Shown: positions 43,761-52,736 of the stretch, piece by piece
Position numbering within the stretch: the stretch's first letter is position 1
How the letters are laid out: every line of letters starts with the position of its first letter
NCBI RefSeq assembly: GCF_002903145.1
Contig: NZ_PPDJ01000001.1
Span: 643,925 to 707,924, forward strand
DNA length: 64,000 nucleotides
From: Halobacteriovorax sp. DA5
GTDB taxonomy: Bacteria; Bdellovibrionota; Bacteriovoracia; Bacteriovoracales; Bacteriovoracaceae
Direction of reading: 5' to 3'
The notes under the pieces: generated by a model
Database searches by the model: none
What the model saw: only the letters and a program-made list of their open reading frames with translations
Told to the model about the DNA's origin: nothing
Program-made: the position numbers and the translations under genes

Positions 43761-44251
43761 TGAAAAAGGTTTTAGATAAATTACCTGAAGGTTTAAGAAA
43801 TACTGCATTTGTTAGACTCTTTGGTTTAACAAAAGTACCAATGATTTTTTGGCTAAGACCAACAGTACTTGAGCTTAGTGATGAAGTTACAGCTATCAAG
43901 ATTCCTCTTTCTCGTCGCTCTAAGAATCATTTAAATAGTATGTACTTTGGTGCCCTTGCTTGTGGGGCAGACCTTGCTGGCGGTTTTGCAGCAATGAAGA
44001 AGACGATGGATAAGGGAAAGAGAGTGTCACTTGCTTTCAAAGAGTTCCATGCAGAGTTCTTAAAAAGAGCAGAAGGGGATACGGTCTTTACTTGTTCTCA
44101 GGGAAAAGAAATTGATGCTTTTGTTGAAAAAGTATTAGCAAGTGAAGAGCGTCACAATCTACCACTAGATATTATTGCAACTTGTCCTGATGTTTCAGGT
44201 GATGAGCCAGTTGCAAAGTTTACGATTACTTTAAGTTTAAAGAGAAAATAA
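43760..44251 (+). CDS. Hotdog-fold thioesterase-like protein (DUF4442 type)
   Basis: 163 residues. The pattern PLSRRSKNHLNSMYFGALACGADLAGGFAA, with the long helix after NHLNSMYFGA, matches the DUF4442/YiiD-like branch of the hotdog fold. The family is thought to include acyl-CoA thioesterases, but substrates are mostly unknown. It is linked to proC by a TAATG overlap, making a putA-proC-thioesterase operon. The 3' end faces a G+C-rich structured intergenic segment. Confidence 0.78.
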   Translation: MKKVLDKLPEGLRNTAFVRLFGLTKVPMIFWLRPTVLELSDEVTAIKIPLSRRSKNHLNSMYFGALACGADLAGGFAAMKKTMDKGKRVSLAFKEFHAEFLKRAEGDTVFTCSQGKEIDAFVEKVLASEERHNLPLDIIATCPDVSGDEPVAKFTITLSLKRK

Positions 44252-44372
44252 TTGCTCCTGAGGCGAACCGCTCGGGCGTGGACCCTCGCTCTCGATTAGT
44301 TTTCCAGCTAAAGAGTGGGGAGCTAGCACCGCGAACTATAGTTTGCCTTTGGGCAAACAATTTCGCGGATGC
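44252..44372. ncRNA. G+C-rich, hairpin-rich intergenic segment; possible structured RNA or extragenic element
   Basis: By my count 67 of 121 bases are G or C (about 55%), far above the surroundings. Pairings visible: CCGCGAA (44329-44335) with TTCGCGG (44362-44368) enclosing GTTTGCC/GGCAAAC; CTCT...TTAG with CTAA...AGAG; GAG-CG with CG-CTC near the start; and the palindromes GCTAGC and GCTTAAGC. It fills the whole gap between two convergent genes. No tRNA, SRP RNA or tmRNA signature is apparent. Strand is unknown; it may also act as a double terminator. Confidence 0.45.
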
Positions 44373-45140
44373 TTAAGCAGGGTTAGGGGAGTCAATAAAG
44401 ATACACTCTAGCCCATATGTTTCTTCAATTAATTTCTTAAGAGCAATAACACCAAATCTTTCTGTCGCATTATGGCCTCCAGCGAAGAAGTGAATTCCTT
44501 CTTCACGTGACTCGTGCCAGTCGTGCTCGCTCATCTCTCCTGTAAGATAAGCATCAAGCCCTTCGCGCACGCAGTAGCGCCAGTCAGAGTTTGCTCCACC
44601 TGTAATTATTCCCATTGATGAAATCTCTTCATCATTAGGCTCACTGTGAATGATATCGTGATTAAGAACTTTCTTTAATAGTTCTTTTAGTTCGTTTGGT
44701 TTTAATGGTTTTTCGAATTTACCTTGAACACCTGTAGGCATGCCTTTGTAGTCACCGTATGGACCTAAGTCTTTAAGTCCGATTGCTTTGGCGATACCTG
44801 CTGCATTTCCATCTTCGAGATGAGCATCAAGAGGTAAGTGGTAGCCAAATAGATTGATATCGTTTTGAATAAGAGGCTTTACTCTTTTTGCGAAACTTCC
44901 TGTAATAGTTCTGACGCCATGAAATTTCCAAAATAACCCATGGTGAACAATCATTGCATCTGCACCAAATTCACAGGCCTTTGCAATTGAATCTCTTTGG
45001 GCCGAAACAGCAAATGCTATTTTGGAAATCTCTGAGCGACCTTCGATTTGTAGGCCATTTGGGCCATAGTCGTTATACTCATAAGTATTAAGGTGTTTTG
45101 CTAAGAATTTTCCAAGCTCTTTTGCTGAAACTGTTGCCAT
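44373..45140 (-). CDS. Nif3-like dinuclear metal centre protein
   Basis: 255 residues of the Nif3/YbgI family: YGPNGLQIEG near the N-terminus, FGADAMIVHHGLFWKFHG with the metal-binding His-His, NLFGYHLPLDAHLEDGN, ITGGANSDW, DAYLTGEMSEHDWHESRE and FFAGGHNATERFGV. Family members bind two metal ions; the old GTP cyclohydrolase label is not well supported. It is the short form without the inserted PII-like domain. It lies 24 bases after the TPR gene, so both share an operon. Confidence 0.9.
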   Translation of the reverse strand: MATVSAKELGKFLAKHLNTYEYNDYGPNGLQIEGRSEISKIAFAVSAQRDSIAKACEFGADAMIVHHGLFWKFHGVRTITGSFAKRVKPLIQNDINLFGYHLPLDAHLEDGNAAGIAKAIGLKDLGPYGDYKGMPTGVQGKFEKPLKPNELKELLKKVLNHDIIHSEPNDEEISSMGIITGGANSDWRYCVREGLDAYLTGEMSEHDWHESREEGIHFFAGGHNATERFGVIALKKLIEETYGLECIFIDSPNPA

Positions 45141-45164
45141 AAGTGATATCCATACCGTTAAAAA

Positions 45165-46364
45165 TTATTGTGTTGGTTGGTTATCATTATCCCCTTGGCG
45201 GCCAGAGAAATCAACTTTGAACTTTTCAAAACCGTGACTCTTTTCGACATTTTCTTGTTTCGTTACACTAGAGCGAATTTTGCTTACTGTATGACGCAGT
45301 TCCTGATTTTCTGGAACTAGCTTTAGAGCAACCTCGAATTCTTCCATTGCTTTATCAAAGTTATTTAGCTGCATGTAAGCGCGCCCTGCATTGATATATG
45401 GATATTCGCGATTAGTGTACTTTGGTGCTTTTTTTGCAAGTTCATACCATTTGATTGATTCATTGATATGACCTTCATTTAATAGAAGTGTTCCCAGATC
45501 GTTATAAGGAGCACCATATTCTGGATCGATTTCAATTGCTTTTAGACAAAGTGATTTCGCATCTTCAATATTTCCCATTTGAGAAGTTACCCAACCCATA
45601 AGAGTCAGTACTTCCGCAGTTTCTTTGTGACCACGGGCCTTATCGAATAGCTCAAGAGCACCAGCGAGATCTTTTTTAGAAACTAATACATGTGCTTCAG
45701 TAATATACTGTTCGTATTTCTCTTCTCTTTTAGCATTCATTCCAAGAATTGGTGCAGTTTTAGAGTGGGCAAGATTTAGAATCTCAAGTGATTCTAGAAA
45801 GTATAGTGGTGGAGTGAAGTCTTCTTCAAGCTCCATTTCATCATCATCTTCATCGATTCTTCCACCTTCAATAAGTGTGAAAGGACCTTTTTTAATAATC
45901 TCTTTTGCAACAATGATTTCTTTCTTCTCTTTTATATCAATTGCTTTTAAAAGCCCCATACGAGGTGTGGCGACATCAAGTGACGAGCGCTCAATTAAGA
46001 TAAGGTGTAGTTCTCTAGTGTACTTATATGAAAGATTGATTAGGCGAGTGATCACACCAACAACTTCATCGTCATTTTTTGGAGCGAGAGCAATGAAGCT
46101 TTCGATCAAATTATTCATAAGCCTTAGGTTTTCTCGACCTTGGCGAAAATTATTCTGGTGGAGAAGACTAAGGTCTCCAAAGTGAGATGGAATCAGTAAT
46201 TCGCTTACTAATTTATCGTATTCAGTACTAAACTCTTCAATAATAAGGCGTGCCTTAGCATCGAGGTGTGTTTCACTCAATTCACATACAGCATGTAGAA
46301 TCCTTTCTAAGTAGCTTCTTGATTGAGTAAGTTCGCTTAATAGAATTTCTTGAATTGTATTCAT
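45165..46364 (-). CDS. TPR-repeat protein
   Basis: 399 residues from ATG 46364, chosen because GGAAGAAA precedes it; the frame is open further up but the extra residues have no good start. The first 180 residues are helical (NTIQEILLSELTQSRSYLERIL). After an acidic linker (EDDDEMELEED) come at least four tetratricopeptide repeats at about residues 230-375, such as ALELFDKARGH, AKSLCLKAIEIDPEYGAPYNDLG, SIKWYELAKKAP and AMEEFEVALKLVPENQEL. No signal peptide, so it is probably cytoplasmic and acts in protein interactions. Partner unknown. Confidence 0.85.
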   Translation of the reverse strand: MNTIQEILLSELTQSRSYLERILHAVCELSETHLDAKARLIIEEFSTEYDKLVSELLIPSHFGDLSLLHQNNFRQGRENLRLMNNLIESFIALAPKNDDEVVGVITRLINLSYKYTRELHLILIERSSLDVATPRMGLLKAIDIKEKKEIIVAKEIIKKGPFTLIEGGRIDEDDDEMELEEDFTPPLYFLESLEILNLAHSKTAPILGMNAKREEKYEQYITEAHVLVSKKDLAGALELFDKARGHKETAEVLTLMGWVTSQMGNIEDAKSLCLKAIEIDPEYGAPYNDLGTLLLNEGHINESIKWYELAKKAPKYTNREYPYINAGRAYMQLNNFDKAMEEFEVALKLVPENQELRHTVSKIRSSVTKQENVEKSHGFEKFKVDFSGRQGDNDNQPTQ

Positions 46365-46542
46365 TTTAGTGGTTTCTTCCCTTGAATAATCATATCTCGT
46401 CCCTGAAATATGCACTCTATAATTCATCTTGTCTACGTTGTGACGCATCAACATCTCGTCGACCGGTTACTTTATACATATACACATTTCGTGCCAAATT
46501 TATTGTTTCTAAATGACTGAAATCTAATAGAGGAAAATAAGA

Positions 46543-46570
46543 TGGGGCCAAAAAATTGGCCCCAGTGTCT
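46543..46570 (-). terminator. Terminator after the large secreted protein gene at 46606
   Basis: TGGGGCCAA (46543-46551) pairs with TTGGCCCCA (46556-46564) around loop AAAA. Read on the minus strand it follows the stop at 46606 and is followed by TCTTATTTTCC, a moderate T-run. Confidence 0.7.
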
Positions 46571-46605
46571 AGAATATGTAACTTTATGAGTTTTCTAAGT
46601 GTTCT

Positions 46606-48693
46606 TTATTCAAGAGTTTTTGTTTCATACTTCAGAAGATTTCCAGCATCGTTGGCCTTGTCGTATGCCGTCGAAATTCTCTGGAAGATATCATCTGTCT
46701 TTGCACCAATTGCCGACTTACCTTTAAAGTTTAGTGAACTTAGATTACGGTCTTGGTTCTTCTTAAACATATTACTAAATGGATTACCATTATTCTTTTT
46801 CTTAACTGAAGCCGTTCCTCTTCCACCAACAAAGCTTGGTCCACGACCTCCAACATAGCTGATACCTTTAAGCCCGCTTCCGCCAGCTCCAGATAGAGCT
46901 TCTGGTTGCGCAGCACCTCCAGCAGATGAACCTCCGCCACCGCCTCCACCGCCTGGTGAACTACCTCCACCACCGGCACCTTGAGCGATTTGACCACCTT
47001 CTGATACGGTTGCAACAGGCCCAAAATTACCTTTTAGTCCTCCGCCTGTTTTCGCTTTATTCACAACAGTTGATGTATCCACACCTGCTGATGTTGGGTC
47101 ATCTGTACTTGCGGCAGTTGCAGCTACCGCTTGATCTTGTTCTGTGTGTTGGTATGCCTGATTTGTACCAAATCCACCTACCGAGTAGTCACCAAATGAT
47201 GGGACATTAACTGTATTTGCCCAACCTGACTGACATTGTGCATGAGCAGGGTTGGCCTGACAAAACTCCATATAGACATCTTGGTTTTCAAAGAAGTCCT
47301 CTGGAAGCTCCATTGTCTCCATTCCTTCAATTTTACCAATAGCACTTGAAATCATTTTTTGTTGTTTACCAAGCTGACTTACGGCCATTTGTTCTTTCGC
47401 CACATCAACCCCAGCTTCAGCTGCGATTTGGTTACCAGCTCTTTTCGCTTCACCGTTTCTTAGAATTGAAAACTTCTTACTACCAAAGTTTAGCTTACAA
47501 ATCTGTTCTGGCGAGCCCATTGATCCTGCACCACCGTCATTAATTATATATTCTGCAATTCCTGAAAGTGCCTGTTCAACTGGTCTCTTACAAAGTTCAT
47601 TTGTTTCAAAATATGTTTCACTAGTCGGAATACTAGAAGTCATCGTTAAGATCGTTCCTAGTCTTGCAACTTCAATTGTACGACGTGTTTCGGCCATTGT
47701 TTGTTGCTTGGCCAGACCATCTTTTTGTGACTTAAGGGCAGTTGTCGTCACGTTTTCCGACGCATCCATATTCATTAGTTTATTTTGCTGTTTTGTACTA
47801 AAGTCTTGCGCTTGAAATTGTTGGAAAGTTGCATTTGCAGTCTTTCCAAGTTGTGCAGCATTATGAGCAAGAACTAAGTTAGAACACTCGTCATAGTCAA
47901 TGGTTTCAAGTCCTGATAGGCGACAAGTGATACGTCCATCAATTGAAGTAAGTTTCTCTGGATTTGAGTATTGATCTTCTGATTGACGATCCTCTTCAAG
48001 GTTCTCTCCAAATGCAGCGGCAATTTGGTTACATGCTGTAACATTTTTAACTGCGGCAGAAATAACATTCCCATCAACCTCAGATGAATTATTAGCATAG
48101 ATGAAAACAGCTACGGCCTTTGTATAGTCAATTGAATTTGCTTTACCACTTCGGTAAACCTCTTGAGCAACATCTTGCCAATTCGCATTTCCATTTGTTC
48201 CTGAAACCTTAAAGGCCCTTTGACACTTAATTGCACCACTACTACCAATAAAGTCAGGTTCAACATTTTTAAAATCAAGAGTTGTTACAGATTTAGAACA
48301 AGCTTTGAAAGCCTCGATCTTAGATTTATTTTCTTTGGCCATCATTTCTTGTAAACAGCCATTCCAGTCTTTATGTTTTGCGCTATCACTTGCTACGTCA
48401 CCTTCATCTTGTGGAGGAGAAGTTGGCTGATTTGGTTCAGAACCGTCATTGGCCAAACCATTTGCAAGTTCTTTATCTTTTTGAAACTCTGCTAGCTTTT
48501 GGCCACAAAAGTTATCAATCTCTTCCTGTGGTATCTCTTGTCGTCCATCCGATGGCATATCAAATGGCACCATTTGACCAGTGCTTGGATCAGGACAATC
48601 AACATTCACAGTGCCTGCGTAGCTCATATTAAGTGGCGCAGCCGCTAGAAGAGTTAAGGTAAAAGTATTTAAAATAGTTGTTTTCTTGCTCAT
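46606..48693 (-). CDS. Large secreted Gly-rich protein of unknown function
   Basis: 695 residues with a signal peptide (MSKKTTILNTFTLTLLAAA...SYA). The N-terminal 400 residues carry many cysteines in pairs (NVDCPDP, NFCGQKL, WNGCLQE, KACSKS, IKCQRAF, TACNQI, RITCRLS, DECSNL). A long alanine/glutamine-rich helical region follows, then a poly-glycine stretch, then SYVGGRGPSFVGGRGT repeats. The C-terminus is basic (KKKNNGNPFSNMFKKNQ) and closes with IFQRISTAYDKAND. It resembles proteins A, B and C in plan but I cannot align its cysteines with them. Likely surface-associated or exported. Confidence 0.8.
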   Translation of the reverse strand: MSKKTTILNTFTLTLLAAAPLNMSYAGTVNVDCPDPSTGQMVPFDMPSDGRQEIPQEEIDNFCGQKLAEFQKDKELANGLANDGSEPNQPTSPPQDEGDVASDSAKHKDWNGCLQEMMAKENKSKIEAFKACSKSVTTLDFKNVEPDFIGSSGAIKCQRAFKVSGTNGNANWQDVAQEVYRSGKANSIDYTKAVAVFIYANNSSEVDGNVISAAVKNVTACNQIAAAFGENLEEDRQSEDQYSNPEKLTSIDGRITCRLSGLETIDYDECSNLVLAHNAAQLGKTANATFQQFQAQDFSTKQQNKLMNMDASENVTTTALKSQKDGLAKQQTMAETRRTIEVARLGTILTMTSSIPTSETYFETNELCKRPVEQALSGIAEYIINDGGAGSMGSPEQICKLNFGSKKFSILRNGEAKRAGNQIAAEAGVDVAKEQMAVSQLGKQQKMISSAIGKIEGMETMELPEDFFENQDVYMEFCQANPAHAQCQSGWANTVNVPSFGDYSVGGFGTNQAYQHTEQDQAVAATAASTDDPTSAGVDTSTVVNKAKTGGGLKGNFGPVATVSEGGQIAQGAGGGGSSPGGGGGGGGSSAGGAAQPEALSGAGGSGLKGISYVGGRGPSFVGGRGTASVKKKNNGNPFSNMFKKNQDRNLSSLNFKGKSAIGAKTDDIFQRISTAYDKANDAGNLLKYETKTLE

Positions 48694-48848
48694 AAGTGAC
48701 TCGAAAGTTAGGTTTGCCTTACTTAAATTATAAGTTCTAATCGGTTAAATTCTTCGAAAAGTTGAGTATTTAAGCATGATTTAGGGATTTGAGGGGTGTT
48801 GCACAAGATAAGTGCTTAAAAATATGTTCATTTTTAGGGGCCGGCCAT

Positions 48849-48865
48849 GTAAAATCATATTTTAC
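48849..48865. repeat. Short palindrome in a divergent intergenic region
   Basis: GTAAAAT-CAT-ATTTTAC, 7-bp arms, directly after GGCCGGCCAT, between divergent genes starting at 48693 (minus) and 48932 (plus). It has the look of a regulator site. Confidence 0.4.
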
Positions 48866-48931
48866 GATCGCCCATGATTGTGGCCATTGAAAAGAAATTA
48901 ACAACTTAGCAGTATATAAGGGGTGTAATAA

Positions 48932-49384
48932 ATGACTTCACAACGAGCACATACAATCGAAGACTTTAATATCGAAGAGGGAATTTACGAATTTCAAGTA
49001 CAAGAGACGCATCTCGATACTTTTGGTCATATGAATAATGCAACCTATTTGACTATCTTTGAGCAGGCCCGTTGGGACATGATTACAAAGAATGGATGGG
49101 GTATGGATCGCATTATGCGTGAAAAAAGAGGTCCTGTCGTTTTAGATATCAACATCACTTTTAAGTCTGAACTTCGTCTAAGACAAAATGTAAAGATTCG
49201 CTCAAAGGCCACAAGCTTTGTTAATAGTAAGGTTCTAACTTTCGAGCAAGAGATGTTTGATGATACAGGTAAGGTGTATACAAAATTTAAAATGACCGCG
49301 GGACTGTTTGATCTAAAAGAAAGAAAACTTATGGGCCATGATCCTGATTGGTTAAAAGCGGTAGGGCTTAGTTTAAAAGCTTAA
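48932..49384 (+). CDS. 4-hydroxybenzoyl-CoA-type (YbgC-like) acyl-CoA thioesterase
   Basis: 150 residues with the single-domain hotdog pattern THLDTFGHMNNATYLTIFEQARWDM: the Asp in HLDTFGHMNN is the family's catalytic residue. Next come DINITFKSELRLRQNVKIRS and a C-terminal strand. It hydrolyses acyl-CoA thioesters; chain preference cannot be read from the sequence. It stands alone with its own upstream region, and its last 17 bases overlap the 3' end of the convergent peptidase gene. Confidence 0.88.
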   Translation: MTSQRAHTIEDFNIEEGIYEFQVQETHLDTFGHMNNATYLTIFEQARWDMITKNGWGMDRIMREKRGPVVLDINITFKSELRLRQNVKIRSKATSFVNSKVLTFEQEMFDDTGKVYTKFKMTAGLFDLKERKLMGHDPDWLKAVGLSLKA

Positions 49385-50063
49385 AGAAATGATGATAAAT
49401 TTTTTCAGAGCTTGCTTTTACTTCATCTAAGAAAGTAAGCTCTTTCATTTTTTCATGCTCTAATAATTCGCAAAATAGCTCGTAAGTGTATTCTTGATGA
49501 TACTCGGATGAAACCTTACTGTAGCTTATATGCCATGCCTCTGGAGCAACTCCACCAAGATCTTCTACATATGGCCTATAATAAGAATAACTCTCGTTAT
49601 TTTCAATTTTTGTATTTAGCCACTTACTAAAATCAGCAAATGGTCCACCCTGTGTAAACTCTTCTGGAATTAATTGAATGTGATAACCTTCTGGCCAGCT
49701 ATTGCCATCCACAACATCAATCTCTGTTCCCCAGTGATGACGAGAAGTTCCTGGAAGTGCCGACCAGTTGATAATAGCGTTTACAATTTCTGAAGGGGAG
49801 AGTTTTGTGTGATCTAGTTCATTTCCCGTGCGATCATAGATTGGGCGTTTGCCGGCGCACTTTTCATTCCAGATTCTGAGTTGGTCATCGAAAGATCGAA
49901 AAGAGCTTGTGACATAGAAATCGACACCATCTTTTAGCGCATCTTCTTTGAAACGTTTAAAGTCTTCAAATGAATCTTTGTGGAAGTAGCGATTGATGCT
50001 CTCATCATAAATGAGATGATCTTTTGTCATTCCGAATAAGACTTCCTTGTCTACCTTGCTCAT
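49368..50063 (-). CDS. LAS-family peptidase (VanY / D-alanyl-D-alanine carboxypeptidase type) without signal peptide
   Basis: 231 residues. The zinc-peptidase signature is complete: PGTSRHHWGTEIDVVD (His and Asp ligands) and APEAWHISYS (catalytic Glu and third His), with SSFRSFDDQLRIW earlier in the fold. These enzymes cut the D-Ala-D-Ala or related bonds of peptidoglycan stem peptides. The start MSKVDKEVLFGMTKDH shows no signal peptide or membrane anchor, so it is either cytoplasmic (wall recycling), exported by another route, or mis-started. It lies 14 bases downstream of the large secreted protein gene at 50078, suggesting co-transcription. Confidence 0.88.
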   Translation of the reverse strand: MSKVDKEVLFGMTKDHLIYDESINRYFHKDSFEDFKRFKEDALKDGVDFYVTSSFRSFDDQLRIWNEKCAGKRPIYDRTGNELDHTKLSPSEIVNAIINWSALPGTSRHHWGTEIDVVDGNSWPEGYHIQLIPEEFTQGGPFADFSKWLNTKIENNESYSYYRPYVEDLGGVAPEAWHISYSKVSSEYHQEYTYELFCELLEHEKMKELTFLDEVKASSEKIYHHFFKLLN

Positions 50064-50077
50064 ATATTTTCCAATTA

Positions 50078-51997
50078 TTATTCAGAGAATAATTTCTTTA
50101 GTCCTGACTGAACATAGCGATGTGAGATAACTTTAAAGATTGAAACAGACTTATCTTTGATAATATCGTTATCACCATAGTCATATTTTTTGTTCGATTC
50201 TCCATTACCAGCTCCCGCTCCAAAACTTAAAACTTGTGAGCTAGAGTTGTCATCGAACTTCCATCGATTAGTATTATTATTTGTTGTTTTTCTAACAGTT
50301 TTCTTTGCTGGTGCTGCAAGTCCCTTGGCAGGAAGCTTGGCCGAGACATTTTCAACTGCGTCTTGAAATGAAGGCTCTGTTGGTCTTAAGCGAGCGAATG
50401 CTTCACTTGCACCGTTACCATTAAAGATTGATACATTGTTGTTATCACCATAGCGGCCCGCTTGTTTTGCAAGCTCATCACTAATCTTACTAAGTCCAAG
50501 TCCTGTACTTTTCTTAAATGGATTTTCTAGCTTCTTTTTGATTGCATCCATCGCCTTGGCCGCCATGGCAGCTTGTGCATCAGTCGTTGAAGCATTGTAA
50601 GTTCCACCATTACCCTGAGTTGTTGCATTGGCCGCTTTGATTGCTTCCGTAACATCAAGTCCACCAAGTGAACTTAAAGCAGTAGGGGATACCGTAATCT
50701 TCTTACAAGCATTTTCTCCCTTATTATTTTTTAGCTTACGACAATTACACTCGCGATCAAACTTTCCATCAACATAGAAACAGCCTTGTGGATTCGTACT
50801 TTGAGCTGCTCGTGATGAGTCAGCTGATGCTACATATGATCCAGAATACTTATTCCAGTAGTCCTGACATGTCTTAGATTTCTCGCGGTTAGGATTCTTA
50901 TTTCCTTGTGCTGTATAACAGTAACAAGCAGGGTTGCTTAAGCTATCTCTTCCATCTGGACAAAATGAAGCAACACTCTTTACATACTTCTCTTTTAAAA
51001 TCTTAATTTGCTCAACATTCGATTTGGCATCTTTATTATTCTTCTTTGCTTGATTTGAAACAGTAAGTGCCGCAGGGACTGTTACTGCTGAGGCCACAAT
51101 AACTGTACATGGATTATTAGTGATCGAGCGAAAGCCATTTGCCATATCGCTGAAATTCCACTTCGAAGCGCCACCAGCTTCACCTGGGGATTGGTTCATA
51201 CAGCTTGTCCCAAATGATGAAAATGTCTCATAAACTGCAACAGCTGCTGCCGCTGTATATCCTAGGGCCAGTGTTTTATATTGTTTTGCCTGTTTTGAAG
51301 AAACATCTGCTAAATATTCTTGTTCTTTTTCTAGCATATCAAATGCCGCAATTTGAGCATTCTTCATTGTTTCAGGGTCTTTTGAGATTTCTTCGTATTC
51401 TTCTTTAAACTCTTTTGTTTTCTTCTTTACGTCTTCTTTGTTGATTTTTGTTTGATAGAAGCTATAGGCCGAGATCGCACCAACCAGCATACAAGACTTA
51501 CAGCTTGAACGGTTTTCATCTTTTGATACTTCTGATGTATTAGTATCAGGGGCATTTGATTGCTGTTGCTTTGGGTCTACTGGAGCCGACTCATTTGTTG
51601 TTGATTTGGCAGCATCTTCTCCGTTAAAGAACTTAGGAACTACTAGGGCCGTAACTCCTGTAACGATCCCCCAAGCTTCTGCAAAGCCAGTTATTAAATT
51701 ACCCTTACCTTTACTTTCAACATCACTATCGGAAACTCGTCCAGCATTTAGCTCATTAATTGTTTTTTGTTGTCTGGCATCGGCCGCTGCTTTCATACAA
51801 GCATTGCGTTCACTCTCACTCGATTTAGAGTCACAATCCTGATACTCATCTCGATTCTTTATTGAACCCTCTGTATACATACAACGATTCAAACTAGCGT
51901 TGAAAACCTGTCCTGTCGGGCAGTTTGTCGTCGCAAAGACTTCGAAGTGTCCAAGTGCAAAACTTAAAAATATGAGTGTTAAAATAATGCCTTTCAT
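50078..51997 (-). CDS. Large secreted Cys-bearing protein of unknown function
   Basis: 639 residues with a signal peptide (MKGIILTLIFLSFALGHFEVFA). Cysteine clusters: TNCPTGQVFN, NRCMYTEG, QDCDSKS, SSCKSCML, SCMNQS, SFCPDGRD, PACYCYTAQ, KTCQDYW, QGCFYVDG, RECNCRKL, ACKKITV. Two hydrophobic segments (GIVTGVTALVVPKFF and VIVASAVTVPAALTV) may be membrane spans. The C-terminal third is Ala/Asn/Lys-rich and ends VSIFKVISHRYVQSGLKKLF. It is transcribed ahead of the peptidase gene. No family recognised; likely envelope-associated. Confidence 0.78.
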   Translation of the reverse strand: MKGIILTLIFLSFALGHFEVFATTNCPTGQVFNASLNRCMYTEGSIKNRDEYQDCDSKSSESERNACMKAAADARQQKTINELNAGRVSDSDVESKGKGNLITGFAEAWGIVTGVTALVVPKFFNGEDAAKSTTNESAPVDPKQQQSNAPDTNTSEVSKDENRSSCKSCMLVGAISAYSFYQTKINKEDVKKKTKEFKEEYEEISKDPETMKNAQIAAFDMLEKEQEYLADVSSKQAKQYKTLALGYTAAAAVAVYETFSSFGTSCMNQSPGEAGGASKWNFSDMANGFRSITNNPCTVIVASAVTVPAALTVSNQAKKNNKDAKSNVEQIKILKEKYVKSVASFCPDGRDSLSNPACYCYTAQGNKNPNREKSKTCQDYWNKYSGSYVASADSSRAAQSTNPQGCFYVDGKFDRECNCRKLKNNKGENACKKITVSPTALSSLGGLDVTEAIKAANATTQGNGGTYNASTTDAQAAMAAKAMDAIKKKLENPFKKSTGLGLSKISDELAKQAGRYGDNNNVSIFNGNGASEAFARLRPTEPSFQDAVENVSAKLPAKGLAAPAKKTVRKTTNNNTNRWKFDDNSSSQVLSFGAGAGNGESNKKYDYGDNDIIKDKSVSIFKVISHRYVQSGLKKLFSE

Positions 51998-52127
51998 TTT
52001 TACTTTTCCTGCTTTTTTAGGCTATCAATCTAGTTACTTACTTAGTATAACAGCAAAGCCTAAGTTTTTAATAGTAGGGCAATTGCTGTTTTATCGTTTA
52101 AGTTTCTGTTATTACAGGGGTTTGGTT

Positions 52128-52733
52128 GTGAATTTTAGACGTTTGTTGGTGTTAATTTCTATTTTTGTAAGCCTTAAAACTGTGGCACTGCCATTAAGTG
52201 ATCTGCAAACAGGTGATGTGATCTTGTTAGATATGGACTGTTTCAGTTGTGAGCTGATCGAAAATGAAACTGGTGGCCCATTTTCTCACTCAGGAATTGT
52301 TCTAAAACTAGGTTCTCAAGTTTATGTTGCTCAATCTCTTGGAAGCGTTCACCACCTGCCACTAAAATCATTTCTAGCATATTCGAATAAGGTCCCACAC
52401 GTTATTCGTCCAAAGCATATTAATTTCTCAAAGAAAAGAAAATTAATTGAAAATTACAAGTCAATCTTTCTTGGAATGGACTTTGATCACGATTATCTTT
52501 GGGATGATGATAAGCTTTATTGTTCGGAGTTCATCTACAAGCTTCTTAAAAGCGTTTATGCTATTGAGAAGTTTAAACCAGCTCCAATGACCTATGATAA
52601 GAATCCTAAGGGATGGCAAATCTATTTCGGTGGAAAACTTCCTCCTAGTGGAAAGTTAGGGCTTTCTCCTAATGATTTCTTTTTCTCAACTGGTTTTGAT
52701 GGTGACTTTAAAGATATGGGGCCGCTATATTAA
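52128..52733 (+). CDS. YiiX-like permuted papain-fold (NlpC/P60-related) protein, secreted
   Basis: 201 residues from GTG 52128, preferred over the long upstream frame because AGGGG precedes it and a signal peptide follows (MNFRRLLVLISIFVSLKTVA). The YiiX/C92 pattern is present: LQTGDVILLDMD, ETGGPFSHSGIVLK (H54), and DDKLYCSEFIYKLLK (C132). Such proteins are permuted relatives of NlpC/P60 enzymes and act on amide or thioester bonds of peptidoglycan or lipids. It is followed three bases later by a methyltransferase gene. Substrate unknown. Confidence 0.82.
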   Translation: MNFRRLLVLISIFVSLKTVALPLSDLQTGDVILLDMDCFSCELIENETGGPFSHSGIVLKLGSQVYVAQSLGSVHHLPLKSFLAYSNKVPHVIRPKHINFSKKRKLIENYKSIFLGMDFDHDYLWDDDKLYCSEFIYKLLKSVYAIEKFKPAPMTYDKNPKGWQIYFGGKLPPSGKLGLSPNDFFFSTGFDGDFKDMGPLY

Positions 52734-52736
52734 ATT

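Noticed and set aside
51900..52127. Longer start for the YiiX-like protein
   Set aside because: The frame overlaps the divergent gene at 50078-51997, lacks coding character, and GTG 52128 has both a ribosome-binding site and a signal peptide.
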